Positions 54,406-63,757 of a stretch of DNA of 64,000 bases are shown piece by piece. The position numbers and the translations under genes are program-made. The stretch is from positions 124,001 through 188,000 of the forward strand of contig JACJNZ010000092.1 of the NCBI GenBank assembly GCA_014695325.1. The letters are read 5' to 3'. This DNA comes from Cyanobacteria bacterium FACHB-502. GTDB taxonomy: Bacteria; Cyanobacteriota; Cyanobacteriia; Elainellales; Elainellaceae. Below the pieces are notes generated by a model. That model was given only the letters and a program-made list of their open reading frames with translations. It did no database searches and had not been told where the DNA came from. How positions within the stretch are numbered: position 1 is the first letter of the stretch; every line of letters begins with the position of its first letter.

Positions 54406-55968
54406 TTAGGCTAATGCAAAGCTAAAGTCAGATTCAGACAGCGTTGTTACGTTAACCCGATTGAGTTGCAGAGTATTGCCGTTCCCAAAGTTGATGGTAG
54501 AAGCGCTCAAGGTTGCTTTTGACGTGAAGTCAGAAAAGCCCTGGAAGCGGAAACTGCTGAGGTCAATTTTGTCTGATCCTTTTTCAAAGTCGGTAATCAC
54601 GTCCTTTCCGCCACCTGGACGATAGACAAATTGATCATTTCCCTCATCCCCGGTGAGCCGATCGTTCTGCGTGCCACCATCTAGGCGATCGTTGCCTGCA
54701 CCACCCCTCAGGATGTCTAAACCCGATCCACCATTCAGAATGTCCTGTCCTGCATCTCCCTGAAGGTCATCTTGTCCGTTTCCACCTAGCAGGTAGTCAT
54801 CGCCCGAACCGCCGACAAGAAAATCCTTGCTGTCATCCCCTACCAAAATATCATTGCCTGCTTGCCCAGAAAGGCGATCGACTCCGGCTCCACCAAAAGC
54901 AATATCGCCGCCCTGACCGCCTGTGAGAGCATCAAAACCTTCGCCACCGCTGAGAACATCGTCTCCCTGATTGCCGAACAGAATGTCGTTGCCCTGCTCG
55001 CCTTCAATGCGATCATTCCCCTGCCGACTGCTTAAAAGGTCATTTCCCCTAAAACCGTCTATATCATCATTGGCTCGAGTACCTACCAGAATGTTATTTC
55101 TATTGTTGCCTGCAACGCGGTTGAAGGAGGGTTGGGGAATTGTGCCTGTGATGGTTTGATTGATGGTATCTGCAAAAATCCCGTGAGTTTTAGTCGTGGG
55201 ATGGAACTGATCCCAGAAGAAAAATTCGTTTGGATTCGACTGAGGCGAGAATAGCAGCGGAGTTGTAATGTTGGTATAGCCAAACTTAGCAGGATCCGAG
55301 GCAATGGATTCTCCAAGGCTGAATAGATCGACCCGCGTGGTCTTAAACGTCAAATTGCCTAACTCCAGGTCAACAGCCGCATTGAAGGCTTTGCTGATCG
55401 CAGTGAGTTCTGCTGAAGCTCCCCCGGCAGCGGGTAACCGTCCCAGATTTCCCACGTTCGGAACAACAAAGTTCTTCGCGCCCGCACTTTCTAAAGTTGA
55501 AACAGCATTTTTGATATTGAGACTTCCCTCCCGCAGCAGCGCCGCTGGATCTGCAAAGGTTGTACCTGCGCCCGACGGGTCTGGTAGGGGTGATCCTCTG
55601 AGGGTATCGATGAAGTCGTTAGAACCTGCCCAAACAATATAAAGCCCATCTGGGTCTGCACTACCCGTGCCAACCCTACTTCTGAAAGCATCAATTTGAT
55701 CCAGTAAGCCGGGAAGGTCCCGCCTGACATCGTCTTCAAGAACATTGCTCCGTCCGGTGGTTGCCCCGCCAAATGCAAGGTTATTAGGCTGCTGCAAGCT
55801 GTAGCCAGTGCCCAGAAGGGTTGCCAACTGCTCAACCGCGACGGGTCCGTTGGAGAATCGCCCATTAAAGTAAGGGGGGCTTGGAGGAATCAGTCTTCCG
55901 CTGGCAGCAAAGGCATTGCCTGTATCAGAGATGCTGTCGCCGAACACATAAATATTTTTTGTAGCCAT
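54406..55968 (-). CDS. GDSL/SGNH hydrolase with RTX calcium repeats
   Basis: 520 residues. Catalytic Ser is in FGDSISDTGN near residue 12, the block III Asn in WAGSNDFID, and the Asp/His pair in DQFHPTTKTHG near 270. It should hydrolyse lipid or carbohydrate esters. Residues about 300-455 are RTX nonapeptides (GGxGND), including GNDILFGNQGDDVLSGG, that bind calcium. There is no signal peptide, so type I secretion through the C-terminal region is likely. No exporter is adjacent. The same repeat class ends the protein at 31570-35271. Confidence 0.92.
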   Translation of the reverse strand: MATKNIYVFGDSISDTGNAFAASGRLIPPSPPYFNGRFSNGPVAVEQLATLLGTGYSLQQPNNLAFGGATTGRSNVLEDDVRRDLPGLLDQIDAFRSRVGTGSADPDGLYIVWAGSNDFIDTLRGSPLPDPSGAGTTFADPAALLREGSLNIKNAVSTLESAGAKNFVVPNVGNLGRLPAAGGASAELTAISKAFNAAVDLELGNLTFKTTRVDLFSLGESIASDPAKFGYTNITTPLLFSPQSNPNEFFFWDQFHPTTKTHGIFADTINQTITGTIPQPSFNRVAGNNRNNILVGTRANDDIDGFRGNDLLSSRQGNDRIEGEQGNDILFGNQGDDVLSGGEGFDALTGGQGGDIAFGGAGVDRLSGQAGNDILVGDDSKDFLVGGSGDDYLLGGNGQDDLQGDAGQDILNGGSGLDILRGGAGNDRLDGGTQNDRLTGDEGNDQFVYRPGGGKDVITDFEKGSDKIDLSSFRFQGFSDFTSKATLSASTINFGNGNTLQLNRVNVTTLSESDFSFALA

Positions 55969-56271
55969 CTTTTCCTTTTGATTCTGTAACTGTTGATAGG
56001 TCAGAAGGCGAAGCTGCGAGGTGAGGACGATGTGAAGCAGTTCCCCTCTGGGGCGATCGGTTCCCTATCTTTTGATCGCTCTTGTCCAGCTCCTCCAGTG
56101 CTATTGCTTGGCATAGTACCATTATTGGCTTACCCAGTTCTTCAGTTGACAAACCTGCTGTATCGCTCACCCATCCATCGAAGTCCGATGCCCGATCGAA
56201 TGCTGGATTGTGATTTATGCTGAAAACTGGATCTCACCCAATCTGTTCAAAACAATCAATCAAAGCAGCGA
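55969..56271. other. Intergenic stretch with repeat 2 and a doubtful small frame
   Basis: About 300 bp between divergent genes. It holds dispersed repeat 2 (56027-56058). An 81-codon minus-strand frame (56170-55925) starts SDTAGLSTEELGKPIMV but runs through the repeat and over the GDSL start. I take it as a remnant, not a gene. Confidence 0.4.
56027..56058 (+). repeat. Dispersed repeat 2, copy 4
   Basis: CGATGTGAAGCAGTTCCCC followed by TCTGGGGCGATCG, one or two changes from the other copies. Confidence 0.7.
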
Positions 56272-57018
56272 ATGCCCCAGCGAAATGATCTAGATTTTTA
56301 TAATCGTGTTGCCGACGAATGGTGGTGCGAAACGGCGAAAATCTACGCGCTTTATCACCTGAACCCAGCCCGCTTCCAGTATTTTGATCACCATATTTCT
56401 AGTTGGGCAGGCTTAAAGGTTTTAGATGTTGGCTGTGGCGGCGGCTTCTCCTGTGAATATTTAGCAAGGCGGGGCGCGATCGTGCATGGTATTGACCAGT
56501 CACCAAGCTGCATTGCTGCGGCTCAAAAACACGCCTCAGTGAGTCAACTGGCAATCGATTACTGTCACGCATACGCCGAATCTTTGCCCTATCCAGATCA
56601 AAGTTTTGATGTCGTCGTCTGCGTGGATGTTTTGGAGCATGTGGCAGATTTGCAGCAGACGATCGCTGAGATTCATCGCGTCTTGAAACCAGGGGGAATG
56701 TTTTGCTTTGACACAATTAACCGCACCTTTAAGTCAAAGCTAATTATGGTCTGGCTGCTGGAAGATTGGCTGCGTCAGATTCCGCGTGGGATTCACGACT
56801 GGCAAAAGTTTATCAAGCCAAAAGAACTTCAGAATTTAATGGTGAAAAAGGGTTTTGAGGCGATCGAAATTCAAGGGTTTAATGTGTTAGGTGAAACGGT
56901 GCGAGAAAATATTGAAGCTTATTTGCACTATCGTAAAACAGGCGCATTTAAGATTCGCTTCAGTGACAACACATCGGTCATGTATATCGGCAAAGCAAAA
57001 CGCCTATCAACTTCCTGA
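56272..57018 (+). CDS. UbiG-like SAM-dependent methyltransferase
   Basis: 248 residues. The SAM-binding motif VLDVGCGGGFSCEYLARRG is at about 51-69; acidic post-I GIDQSPSCI, and VVVCVDVLEHV (motif II) follow. FYNRVADEWWCE and CFDTINRTFKSKL are close to UbiG, the ubiquinone O-methyltransferase, but cyanobacteria make plastoquinone, so the substrate must differ. It could methylate another phenolic or quinone-like compound. Soluble, stands alone. Confidence 0.85.
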   Translation: MPQRNDLDFYNRVADEWWCETAKIYALYHLNPARFQYFDHHISSWAGLKVLDVGCGGGFSCEYLARRGAIVHGIDQSPSCIAAAQKHASVSQLAIDYCHAYAESLPYPDQSFDVVVCVDVLEHVADLQQTIAEIHRVLKPGGMFCFDTINRTFKSKLIMVWLLEDWLRQIPRGIHDWQKFIKPKELQNLMVKKGFEAIEIQGFNVLGETVRENIEAYLHYRKTGAFKIRFSDNTSVMYIGKAKRLSTS

Positions 57019-57064
57019 ATGGCAGTTTAAGGCCCAATTTAGCTCAGTAAAAATCTAGCTCAAT

Positions 57065-57088
57065 AAAAAAGACTGGGACATTGCCCAG
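57065..57088 (-). terminator. Intrinsic terminator of ftsH2-like gene
   Basis: CTGGG (57073) pairs with CCCAG (57084). On the minus strand the hairpin is followed within two bases by TTTTTT (57070-57065). It lies about 45 bp beyond the protease stop. Confidence 0.65.
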
Positions 57089-57131
57089 CCTAACTCAAAA
57101 CAACTAAGATATTCCGCTTGGGAGGACTGAC

Positions 57132-59018
57132 TTAGAGCTTCGGAACGTACTGCTCTTTCTCAGGAACCACGGTGTATTCTGCCACAATCTGACGGAACTC
57201 TTCGCCGTCGATCGTCTCTTTTTCAATCAGCAAATCAACCAATCGATCGATGACTTCGCGGTTATCGCGAACGATTTTGCAGGACTGCTCGTAGCAGTGT
57301 TCGACAATCGATCGCACCTGAGCATCAATCCGGGCAGCAATCTCTTCTGAGTATTCCGAGCGAGACATCCAATCCCGTCCCAGGAACACTTCACCCTGCT
57401 GGCTTTCCAGCGAGAGCGGTCCCAAGTCAGACATACCGAAGCGAGTGACCATCTGCCGCGCCATGCCAGACACTTGCTGAAGGTCGCCGCCTGCGCCTGT
57501 CGTGACTTCTGCATCGCCAAAGATGACCACCTCGGCAGCGCGTCCGCCCAGTGCGCCTGTGATTCTTGCCATAAGCTGCGATCGAGAAATGAGACCCTGC
57601 TCCTCGTTGGGCGTAAACCAGGTAAGACCCTGCGCTTGTCCGCGTGGAATCAGCGTGACTTTTTGAACCGGATCGTGGTCTTTCATCAGCGTCCCGACGA
57701 TCGCGTGTCCAATTTCGTGGTAGGCGATGAGTCGCTTGCTCTTGCTGTCTACGAGGGGCGTACCTTCCATTCCCGCCACAACCCGATCGACTGCGTCATC
57801 AATTTCGAGCATCGTAATGGCTTCTTTACGACGACGCGCTGTGAGAATTGCCGCTTCGTTCAGCAGGTTTGCCAGATCCGCTCCAGTAAATCCGGGCGTC
57901 CGGCGGGCGATCGCTTCCAGGGAAACGGCTTGGTCAATCTTTTTATTGCGGGCATGGACTTGCAGCACTTCCAGACGACCTTTGATGTCCGGTGCATCTA
58001 CTGTCACCTGACGATCGAAGCGACCGGGGCGCAGAAGCGCGGAGTCCAGGACATCGGGACGGTTCGTTGCCGCAATGATGATAATGCCCGTGTTGCCCTC
58101 GAAGCCGTCCATTTCGGTCAGCAACTGGTTCAGGGTTTGCTCGCGCTCGTCGTTGCCGCCGCCAATTCCAGCCCCCCGCTGCCGTCCGACTGCGTCAATT
58201 TCATCAATGAAGATAATGCACGGCGCGTTCTCTTTCGCCTTCTTGAACAGGTCGCGCACTCGGGACGCACCGACTCCCACAAACATCTCTACGAACTCCG
58301 AGCCAGAGATGCTGAAGAAGGGCACCCCTGCTTCTCCGGCGATCGCCTTTGCCAGCAGCGTTTTTCCGGTTCCGGGAGGACCAACGAGCAGCACCCCTTT
58401 CGGAATTTTTGCGCCGACGGCGGTGAAGCGTTCGGGTTTTTTGAGGAAGGTCACGACTTCCTGGAGTTCTTCTTTGGCTTCTTCGATGCCTGCTACGTCG
58501 TCAAACATAACGCCCGTTTTGGCTTCCATCATGAAGCGGGCTTTGGATTTGCCAAAGTTCATTGCCTGACCCGGACCACCAGGAACGTTGCTGGAGCGAC
58601 GGAACAAAAAGAATAGTCCACCAATCAACAGCAGCGGGAAGATCAGGTTGCCCAGTAAACCCCAAACTGCACCATCGTTGCGGGGCGGATGGAAGTCAAA
58701 GCTGATGTCTTCTTGCCGCAGGCGGGTGATTAGCTCAGGCGTGTTGCCCGGTAGATCAACCCGGAGCCGCTGCATTCGACCGTCTAGATCGGGATCGAGC
58801 GCTTCAACGATCGCCGTTCTACCGCCCTCGTACAGGTCAACGCTGGTGACGCGCCCCTGATTCAGATAATCGAGGAAGCGTCCGTAGGTCATGCGAGTGC
58901 TTGCTGTGTTAGTCGCCGCACTCATGGGAGCGGTCGAAAATGCGCCCTGCCACAGAAAGAAGCCAATAATCAGGGCTGGCATTGTCCAGAGAAGGATGGC
59001 TCTCCAGGAAAGTTTCAT
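57132..59018 (-). CDS. ftsH: ATP-dependent zinc metalloprotease FtsH (FtsH2-like)
   Basis: 628 residues. Membrane helices at about 5-25 and 117-140; AAA domain with [19 protein letters not shown] and RPGRFDRQ; protease domain with the zinc motif HEIGH. The N-terminus ([48 protein letters not shown]) and the C-terminus ([21 protein letters not shown]) match Synechocystis FtsH2 (slr0228). FtsH2 forms hexamers with FtsH3 in thylakoids and removes photodamaged D1. The FtsH1/FtsH3-like partner is at 15449-17290. Confidence 0.96.
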   Translation of the reverse strand: MKLSWRAILLWTMPALIIGFFLWQGAFSTAPMSAATNTASTRMTYGRFLDYLNQGRVTSVDLYEGGRTAIVEALDPDLDGRMQRLRVDLPGNTPELITRLRQEDISFDFHPPRNDGAVWGLLGNLIFPLLLIGGLFFLFRRSSNVPGGPGQAMNFGKSKARFMMEAKTGVMFDDVAGIEEAKEELQEVVTFLKKPERFTAVGAKIPKGVLLVGPPGTGKTLLAKAIAGEAGVPFFSISGSEFVEMFVGVGASRVRDLFKKAKENAPCIIFIDEIDAVGRQRGAGIGGGNDEREQTLNQLLTEMDGFEGNTGIIIIAATNRPDVLDSALLRPGRFDRQVTVDAPDIKGRLEVLQVHARNKKIDQAVSLEAIARRTPGFTGADLANLLNEAAILTARRRKEAITMLEIDDAVDRVVAGMEGTPLVDSKSKRLIAYHEIGHAIVGTLMKDHDPVQKVTLIPRGQAQGLTWFTPNEEQGLISRSQLMARITGALGGRAAEVVIFGDAEVTTGAGGDLQQVSGMARQMVTRFGMSDLGPLSLESQQGEVFLGRDWMSRSEYSEEIAARIDAQVRSIVEHCYEQSCKIVRDNREVIDRLVDLLIEKETIDGEEFRQIVAEYTVVPEKEQYVPKL

Positions 59019-59535
59019 AGTGGTGTGTTGCCTCTTATGGATGCAGCAGGTTCAGCAGCGACTGAATCAAAAGGATTTGCTATAGGAGTATGCGAATTCC
59101 ACTTGTGGAGCGGATTCATCAGTTGGATTTAGTCGCTTGTAATTTCAGTGTAATTCTCCTCTGCTGTTCCGCGAAGGACAGGCGAAGCAGAGACGCTGCC
59201 GAAATTGCTGAGAACGAATCTTAACTAAATTTAACGTAATTACGAGATTTCGGGCAACTTCTCCTCTGGTCTTCTGCCCTGTCTTCCTGCTTCAGCTCTG
59301 CCGTTGATGCTTTGATGCCTGCGATCGATGAGCAGTCGCGAAACGGGTAGGATTCGTCAGAGTGAGGAAAAAATGAAAATACCTGGAACGGGTGTACTAA
59401 TTTAAGGAATCGTGATAGAACAAACGTATCAAATTCGGTTGGAGCTGGTCTGTGGCAGATCTGGCAAATCTCCCATTAAATCTCCTATTGATAGCCCCCT
59501 TTATCAACAATTATGCAATGAGGCGATCGAACCCT
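59019..59535. other. Intergenic region between ftsH2-like and actin-like genes
   Basis: About 500 bp between divergent genes. It contains a TTCCGCGAAGGACAGGCGAA stretch followed by GCAGAGACGCTGCC (59168-59200), which looks like a dispersed, partly palindromic repeat, but only this copy is seen in the window. Promoters of both genes must lie here. Confidence 0.45.
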
Positions 59536-60609
59536 ATGGCAGGTAAATCTTCTCCCGCAAGTTCCCAATTGGTGTCCCCGTCTATTCTGAGCGTCGATTT
59601 AGGGCGCACCTCAACGAAAGCAAGTGTTGGACGGCATCCCGATCAGGTGATTTTAATTCCCGCGAATGTTGCCCATCTCACAGTTGAGCAGGTGCGGCGC
59701 GGTGGCTTTGAATCTCAGCCCAGCGATCCTTTGCTGGATGTTTGGCTAGAGTTTCAGGGACGGGGCTATGCGGTCGGCCAACTGGGCGCAGACTTTGGAG
59801 CGGATTTGGGCGTAGGGCGATCGAAGGTTGAGGATGCGCTGATTAAGGTGCTGGCTTGCGTCGGCTATTTTGGGCTGCGCGATCGAATCTCGGTGGTGCT
59901 AGGGCTACCTTACTACTCACAAGAGCAGTTCGATCGAGAAAAAGAGCATTTGACTAGCCTGCTGCGCGGTCCCCATGTGATGAGCTATCGCGGGGAACTG
60001 GTCGCGATCGACGTTGAGCAGGTCTGGGTGATGCCGGAAGGCTACGGCAGTCTGATTTGGTGCGAGGCAGACAAAAAGGCATCCGGTGCAGATTTTCCGA
60101 ACCTTTCCGTTGCCGTGGTCGATATCGGGCATCAAACCACTGACTTCCTGACGATCGATCGCTTCCGGTTTGCCCGAGGCGCGTCTAAAAGCGAACCGTT
60201 TGCAATGAGCCAGTTTTATGAGCAGGTGGCGGCTCAGATTCAGGGCGCAGATAGCCAGTCGCTCTCGTTGATCGAGGCAGTGAACCGATCGGAAGGCGAA
60301 CGCTTCTTCCGTCCGCGTGGCGCAACGACTCCCACGAATTTAGATGACATTCTGCCCAGTCTGCGGCGTAGCTTCGCCCGCGAGTTATCTGTTCGCTTTG
60401 TGGAATGGTTACCGGAGCGAGTAACAGATGTCATTGTGAGTGGCGGCGGCGGCGAATTTTTCTGGAACGAGCTGCGTCCCCTGTTAAAGGAAGCTCGACT
60501 GAAAGGACATCTGGCAAAGCCTTCCCGCAAAGCGAATGCGCTGGGTCAATTTCTTTATGGCGAGGCACAAGCCTTAATTTTGCTGAGCCAGGCAGCCGCG
60601 AAAGCCTGA
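59536..60609 (+). CDS. ParM/Alp-type actin-like protein
   Basis: 357 residues from ATG 59536. Earlier in-frame starts (GTG 59452, ATG 59518) add a poor hydrophobic stretch and are less likely. The actin fold shows phosphate-1 ILSVDLGRTSTKASVG, phosphate-2 VAVVDIGHQTTDFLTID and the adenosine motif VIVSGGGGEFF. QGRGYAVGQLGADFG is typical of the actin-like ParM N-terminal family. Such proteins polymerise with ATP to move plasmids or organise cell components. It is followed 98 bp on by a small DNA-binding-like gene, the layout of a parMR operon, on what appears to be a chromosome. Confidence 0.85.
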   Translation: MAGKSSPASSQLVSPSILSVDLGRTSTKASVGRHPDQVILIPANVAHLTVEQVRRGGFESQPSDPLLDVWLEFQGRGYAVGQLGADFGADLGVGRSKVEDALIKVLACVGYFGLRDRISVVLGLPYYSQEQFDREKEHLTSLLRGPHVMSYRGELVAIDVEQVWVMPEGYGSLIWCEADKKASGADFPNLSVAVVDIGHQTTDFLTIDRFRFARGASKSEPFAMSQFYEQVAAQIQGADSQSLSLIEAVNRSEGERFFRPRGATTPTNLDDILPSLRRSFARELSVRFVEWLPERVTDVIVSGGGGEFFWNELRPLLKEARLKGHLAKPSRKANALGQFLYGEAQALILLSQAAAKA

Positions 60610-60707
60610 ACAAGCAGCCTGAACTGGTTCGCCTTTGCTGAATGTCCCTTCATGTACTGACAGCACGCCTCCTGCCTTGCCCAATATCCTTCACCGGAGA
60701 TTGACCT

Positions 60708-61214
60708 ATGCTCGATCGCCAGCAACTTTCAACAGGAACTCATTTCATCGGCAATCAAACTTCCTACTGCAATCGATCGGTATGGTTTGCTGTGACCGAT
60801 GCCGACCAGCTTTTGCTGCAAACGATCGACCACCTTCTGGAGGCAGGAGACTACAGCAGTTTTAGCGAGCTGTGTAAACAGGCACTCCGGGCTTGGCTGC
60901 TGCCCGATGATCCGCAGGCAGATTCAACGCTGATTGTGCTTCAGCAGCAGATAGTAGCTTTGCAGCTTCAGGTGAATCAGCTTTCGCAGCAATTGTCTCA
61001 GGCTCCTGCCCCTGCCCCGGCTGAACCGATCGCTGTCCTCGAAGCGCAAGTTACCGCACTGATGGAGAGAGTGGCTCACCTGGAGCAGTGCGCTGCCGAG
61101 GGCGACCCGCTGGAACTGCCACAGGACTGTACAAAAATTGCGGTTCCCGGGATGCCAGTTCGTGAAGCCGATCCTTTGCTCAATCGCCTGGTTGCCCTGC
61201 TAGAGGATTTTTAA
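60708..61214 (+). CDS. ParR-like/ribbon-helix-helix protein with coiled coil
   Basis: 168 residues. Residues about 25-65 (SVWFAVTDADQLLLQTIDHLLEAG, then SFSELCKQALRAWLL) follow a strand-helix-helix pattern as in ribbon-helix-helix proteins. A Gln-rich coiled coil (about 75-130) and a short C-terminal helix (LLNRLVALLEDF) follow. In ParMR systems ParR binds DNA through its N-terminus and the filament end through its C-terminal helix. The family link is inferred from position and layout. Confidence 0.6.
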   Translation: MLDRQQLSTGTHFIGNQTSYCNRSVWFAVTDADQLLLQTIDHLLEAGDYSSFSELCKQALRAWLLPDDPQADSTLIVLQQQIVALQLQVNQLSQQLSQAPAPAPAEPIAVLEAQVTALMERVAHLEQCAAEGDPLELPQDCTKIAVPGMPVREADPLLNRLVALLEDF

Positions 61215-61237
61215 GCAGGATGAGAAGAACTTTACTT

Positions 61238-61768
61238 TTAGGGGTTGATTTCACTGATGCGAATGACGTAAGGCGAGTAGGTATTTTGAGCAAAGGAGCC
61301 AACCCAAACCTGATACGTGCCGGAGAGCCACTGTCCTGCAATCCCAGGATTTTTGCCGGAAGTGTCATCGTTGCACCAGGTTCCGCCCGGTCCACGAACC
61401 ACGATCGTGGTGTCTTCGGTGCTTTGCACTTGCAGGCTGAGACGGCTAAAAAACTGAGTCAGGACGATCGTGTGATCCGGTTGGGCATCAACAAAGCCAT
61501 TGCAGGGGCCCGTCGCCGTATTGGGTCGCCCAGTAATTTGATTGGCAGCCCGATCGCCACCGCTAATGCCGCGAAGGGTTGTGGGATCAGGCGTGAAATT
61601 GGGGCTGAGCGTGACGTTCTCAAAAATCGTCAAGGGTTGAGCGGGTGAAGTTTGGGCACTGGCAGCCGCAATGTCAAAAGTCATGTTAAAGACTCCGGGC
61701 AGCAGCCCAGCTAAAACAAATGCAAATCCTGTCGATCGACGAGTGATTTTCAACCCTGGCTGATTCAT
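61238..61768 (-). CDS. Secreted beta-rich protein of unknown function
   Basis: 176 residues from ATG 61768; an earlier ATG at 61876 would put 36 residues ahead of the signal peptide. The signal covers about residues 1-38, ending AAASAQ. The mature part has two cysteines (TGPCNGFVDAQPDHTIVL, GGTWCNDDTSGKNPGI), likely disulfide bonded, and closes LSGTYQVWVGSFAQNTYSPYVIRISE, the pattern of a bacterial pre-peptidase-like or calyx beta-sandwich. Similar secreted proteins are frequent in cyanobacteria with no known role. It is convergent with the ParR-like gene. Confidence 0.68.
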   Translation of the reverse strand: MNQPGLKITRRSTGFAFVLAGLLPGVFNMTFDIAAASAQTSPAQPLTIFENVTLSPNFTPDPTTLRGISGGDRAANQITGRPNTATGPCNGFVDAQPDHTIVLTQFFSRLSLQVQSTEDTTIVVRGPGGTWCNDDTSGKNPGIAGQWLSGTYQVWVGSFAQNTYSPYVIRISEINP

Positions 61769-61919
61769 AGTGTGATTTAAAGAACTTCGTTCATGGAAAG
61801 TCTGGTGATGCAGGGAAAAACGTGCAAATTTTATTTCCCTAAGCTCAAGTGAACCAGGGAACATGACCAGAGGCAATCCTAAACTGTTCCTTAACCTGTG
61901 CTTTTCTTAACCTGTGCTT

Positions 61920-63377
61920 TTATTGACCAGACTCAGCGATCGCCACTGCCTGCTTAAGCCGGGGCAACGCCATTTGGTGCTGATGCAGCAGCAGCCAGGA
62001 CTCGACCAGATCCGGTCCCTGAAGGTCACAGGTGAGAGCCGCCCGCAGAGATTTCATCAACAGTCCTTTTTTGATGTTCTGCGCTTTCACCACCGTTTGC
62101 ACGATCGCCTGTGCCCCTTCTGCGGTTAAATCAGTGACGCTTTCCAATTCCGTGATTACGCCTTTGAGCACGTCTCCCACGCCTGCCGAAACGAGTTGCG
62201 TTCGGGCGGCTTCGCTGTACTCTAGTTCAGGGTCAAACAGATAACGCGTCATGGGAACTGCGTCTTCGAGCCGTTCTAGACTGGCGGCGATCAGTGCGGT
62301 GAGCTGTTCTAGCCAGGGACGATTGCCTTCTGCATTCACTGGGTAGCCTGCCTGCTGCCAATGGGGAATCAGCAAATCCGTCAGCCGATCGATCGGCATG
62401 GCGTGGATATACTGGCTGTTGATCCAGTTGAGCTTGTCCCAGTCAAACTTTGCGCCTGCTTTGTTGACGCGATCGAAGCTGAACTGCTGTGCCGCTTCCT
62501 GCAGAGAAAACAGCTCAGACATTCCTTCTGGCGGCGACCAACCCAGCAGAGTCATGTAGTTGACGATCGCTTCTGCGGTGTAGCCCATGCGCTGAAAGTC
62601 AGAAATCGAAGTCACCCCGTCTCGTTTCGAGAGTTTTGCGCCTGCCTGATTCAGGATCAGCGGGCTGTGTCCAAACTGGGGCACGGTGGCTCCTAACGCT
62701 TCATACAGCAGGATTTGCTTAGGCGTGTTGCCAATGTGGTCTTCGCCGCGAATGACGTGGCTAATCTGCATATCAATATCGTCTACGACCACCACGAAGT
62801 TATAGAGCGGTTGTCCGACATCCTCTGCTGCTGCTGCCCGCGCAATCACCATATCGCCGCCCAGATCGCGCCCTTTCCAGGTGACGGTTCCGCGCACAAG
62901 GTCATTCCAGGTGATTTCACGATCGTCCTCGATCTTGAAGCGAATTACGGGCTTGCGTCCTTCTGCCACAAAAGCGGCTTCTTGTTCGGGGGTGAGGTTG
63001 CGGTGGCGATTGTCGTAGCGGGGGGCTTCGTTTCGCGCTTTTTGTGCCTCGCGCATCGCGTCCAGCTCTTCGGGGGTGTCGTAGGCGCGATAGGCTAAGC
63101 CTTTGTCGAGCAGTTCCTTCACTTTGGCGCGGTACAGATCGAGCCGCTTCGTCTGGTAAAACGGTCCTTCGTCCCAGGTCAGCCCCAGCCAGGTCAAGCC
63201 ATCGAGAATATTTTGGGTATATTCGGGGCGCGATCGTTCCAGATCGGTATCTTCCACCCGCAGAATGAACTGTCCCCCCTGATGGCGGGCAAACAGCCAG
63301 TTAAAGACCGCAGTACGGGCAGTACCAATGTGCAGATTTCCGGTGGGACTGGGAGCAATACGAACGCGAACAGACAT
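61920..63377 (-). CDS. gltX: Glutamyl-tRNA synthetase
   Basis: 485 residues, class I synthetase. HIGH-type signature is [20 protein letters not shown] near residue 10, KMSKS-type is [10 protein letters not shown] near 245. In cyanobacteria the enzyme usually charges both tRNA-Glu and tRNA-Gln, the latter corrected by GatCAB; Glu-tRNA also feeds tetrapyrrole synthesis. The C-terminal anticodon-binding helices (about 330-485) are complete. Transcribed alone, head to head with the tRNA-Asp region. Confidence 0.97.
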   Translation of the reverse strand: MSVRVRIAPSPTGNLHIGTARTAVFNWLFARHQGGQFILRVEDTDLERSRPEYTQNILDGLTWLGLTWDEGPFYQTKRLDLYRAKVKELLDKGLAYRAYDTPEELDAMREAQKARNEAPRYDNRHRNLTPEQEAAFVAEGRKPVIRFKIEDDREITWNDLVRGTVTWKGRDLGGDMVIARAAAAEDVGQPLYNFVVVVDDIDMQISHVIRGEDHIGNTPKQILLYEALGATVPQFGHSPLILNQAGAKLSKRDGVTSISDFQRMGYTAEAIVNYMTLLGWSPPEGMSELFSLQEAAQQFSFDRVNKAGAKFDWDKLNWINSQYIHAMPIDRLTDLLIPHWQQAGYPVNAEGNRPWLEQLTALIAASLERLEDAVPMTRYLFDPELEYSEAARTQLVSAGVGDVLKGVITELESVTDLTAEGAQAIVQTVVKAQNIKKGLLMKSLRAALTCDLQGPDLVESWLLLHQHQMALPRLKQAVAIAESGQ

Positions 63378-63614
63378 AAAAATCCAACAGTGAAAGAACA
63401 GCGGTAATTTTTCCCGCGCTTGGACATTCTTAGAATTCTAGCGAGTCTCGATCGCCTTCGATGCTGCAGATTCTAAATTTCCTTTGGGCTGAAGCAGTTA
63501 GGAGCTAGATAAAATCTCATTTTTGTAGGACTCGTAGGAATCTGGCAGAAATTGTTTGACAAACCTCCAGAGAGTCTGCATAATAGAAATCGCGCCAAAT
63601 AAAGGCGAAATTAA

Positions 63615-63688
63615 GGGACTGTAGTTCAATTGGTTAGAGCACCGCCCTGTCACGGCGGAAGTTGCGGGTTCGAGCCCCGTCAGTCCCG
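63615..63688 (+). tRNA. tRNA-Asp (GTC)
   Basis: 74 bases. The acceptor stem GGGACTG/CAGTCCC is perfect, with discriminator G. The anticodon arm is CCGCC-CTGTCAC-GGCGG with GTC in the loop. The T-loop TTCGAGC is present. CCA is not encoded. Confidence 0.96.
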
Positions 63689-63757
63689 TAAAAGCTAAGC
63701 AAAAAAGCTAGGTAAATAGAGAGAGCTAAGCAAGCTCTTCTCGAATAGAAATTCTAC

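Noticed and set aside
55925-56170. 81-codon minus-strand gene ahead of the GDSL hydrolase
   Set aside because: It runs through dispersed repeat 2 and overlaps the hydrolase start; probably a remnant.
57474-58616. 380-codon frame on the plus strand opposite ftsH2
   Set aside because: It is the complement of a fully conserved FtsH gene; composition is Cys/His/Arg-rich and not protein-like.
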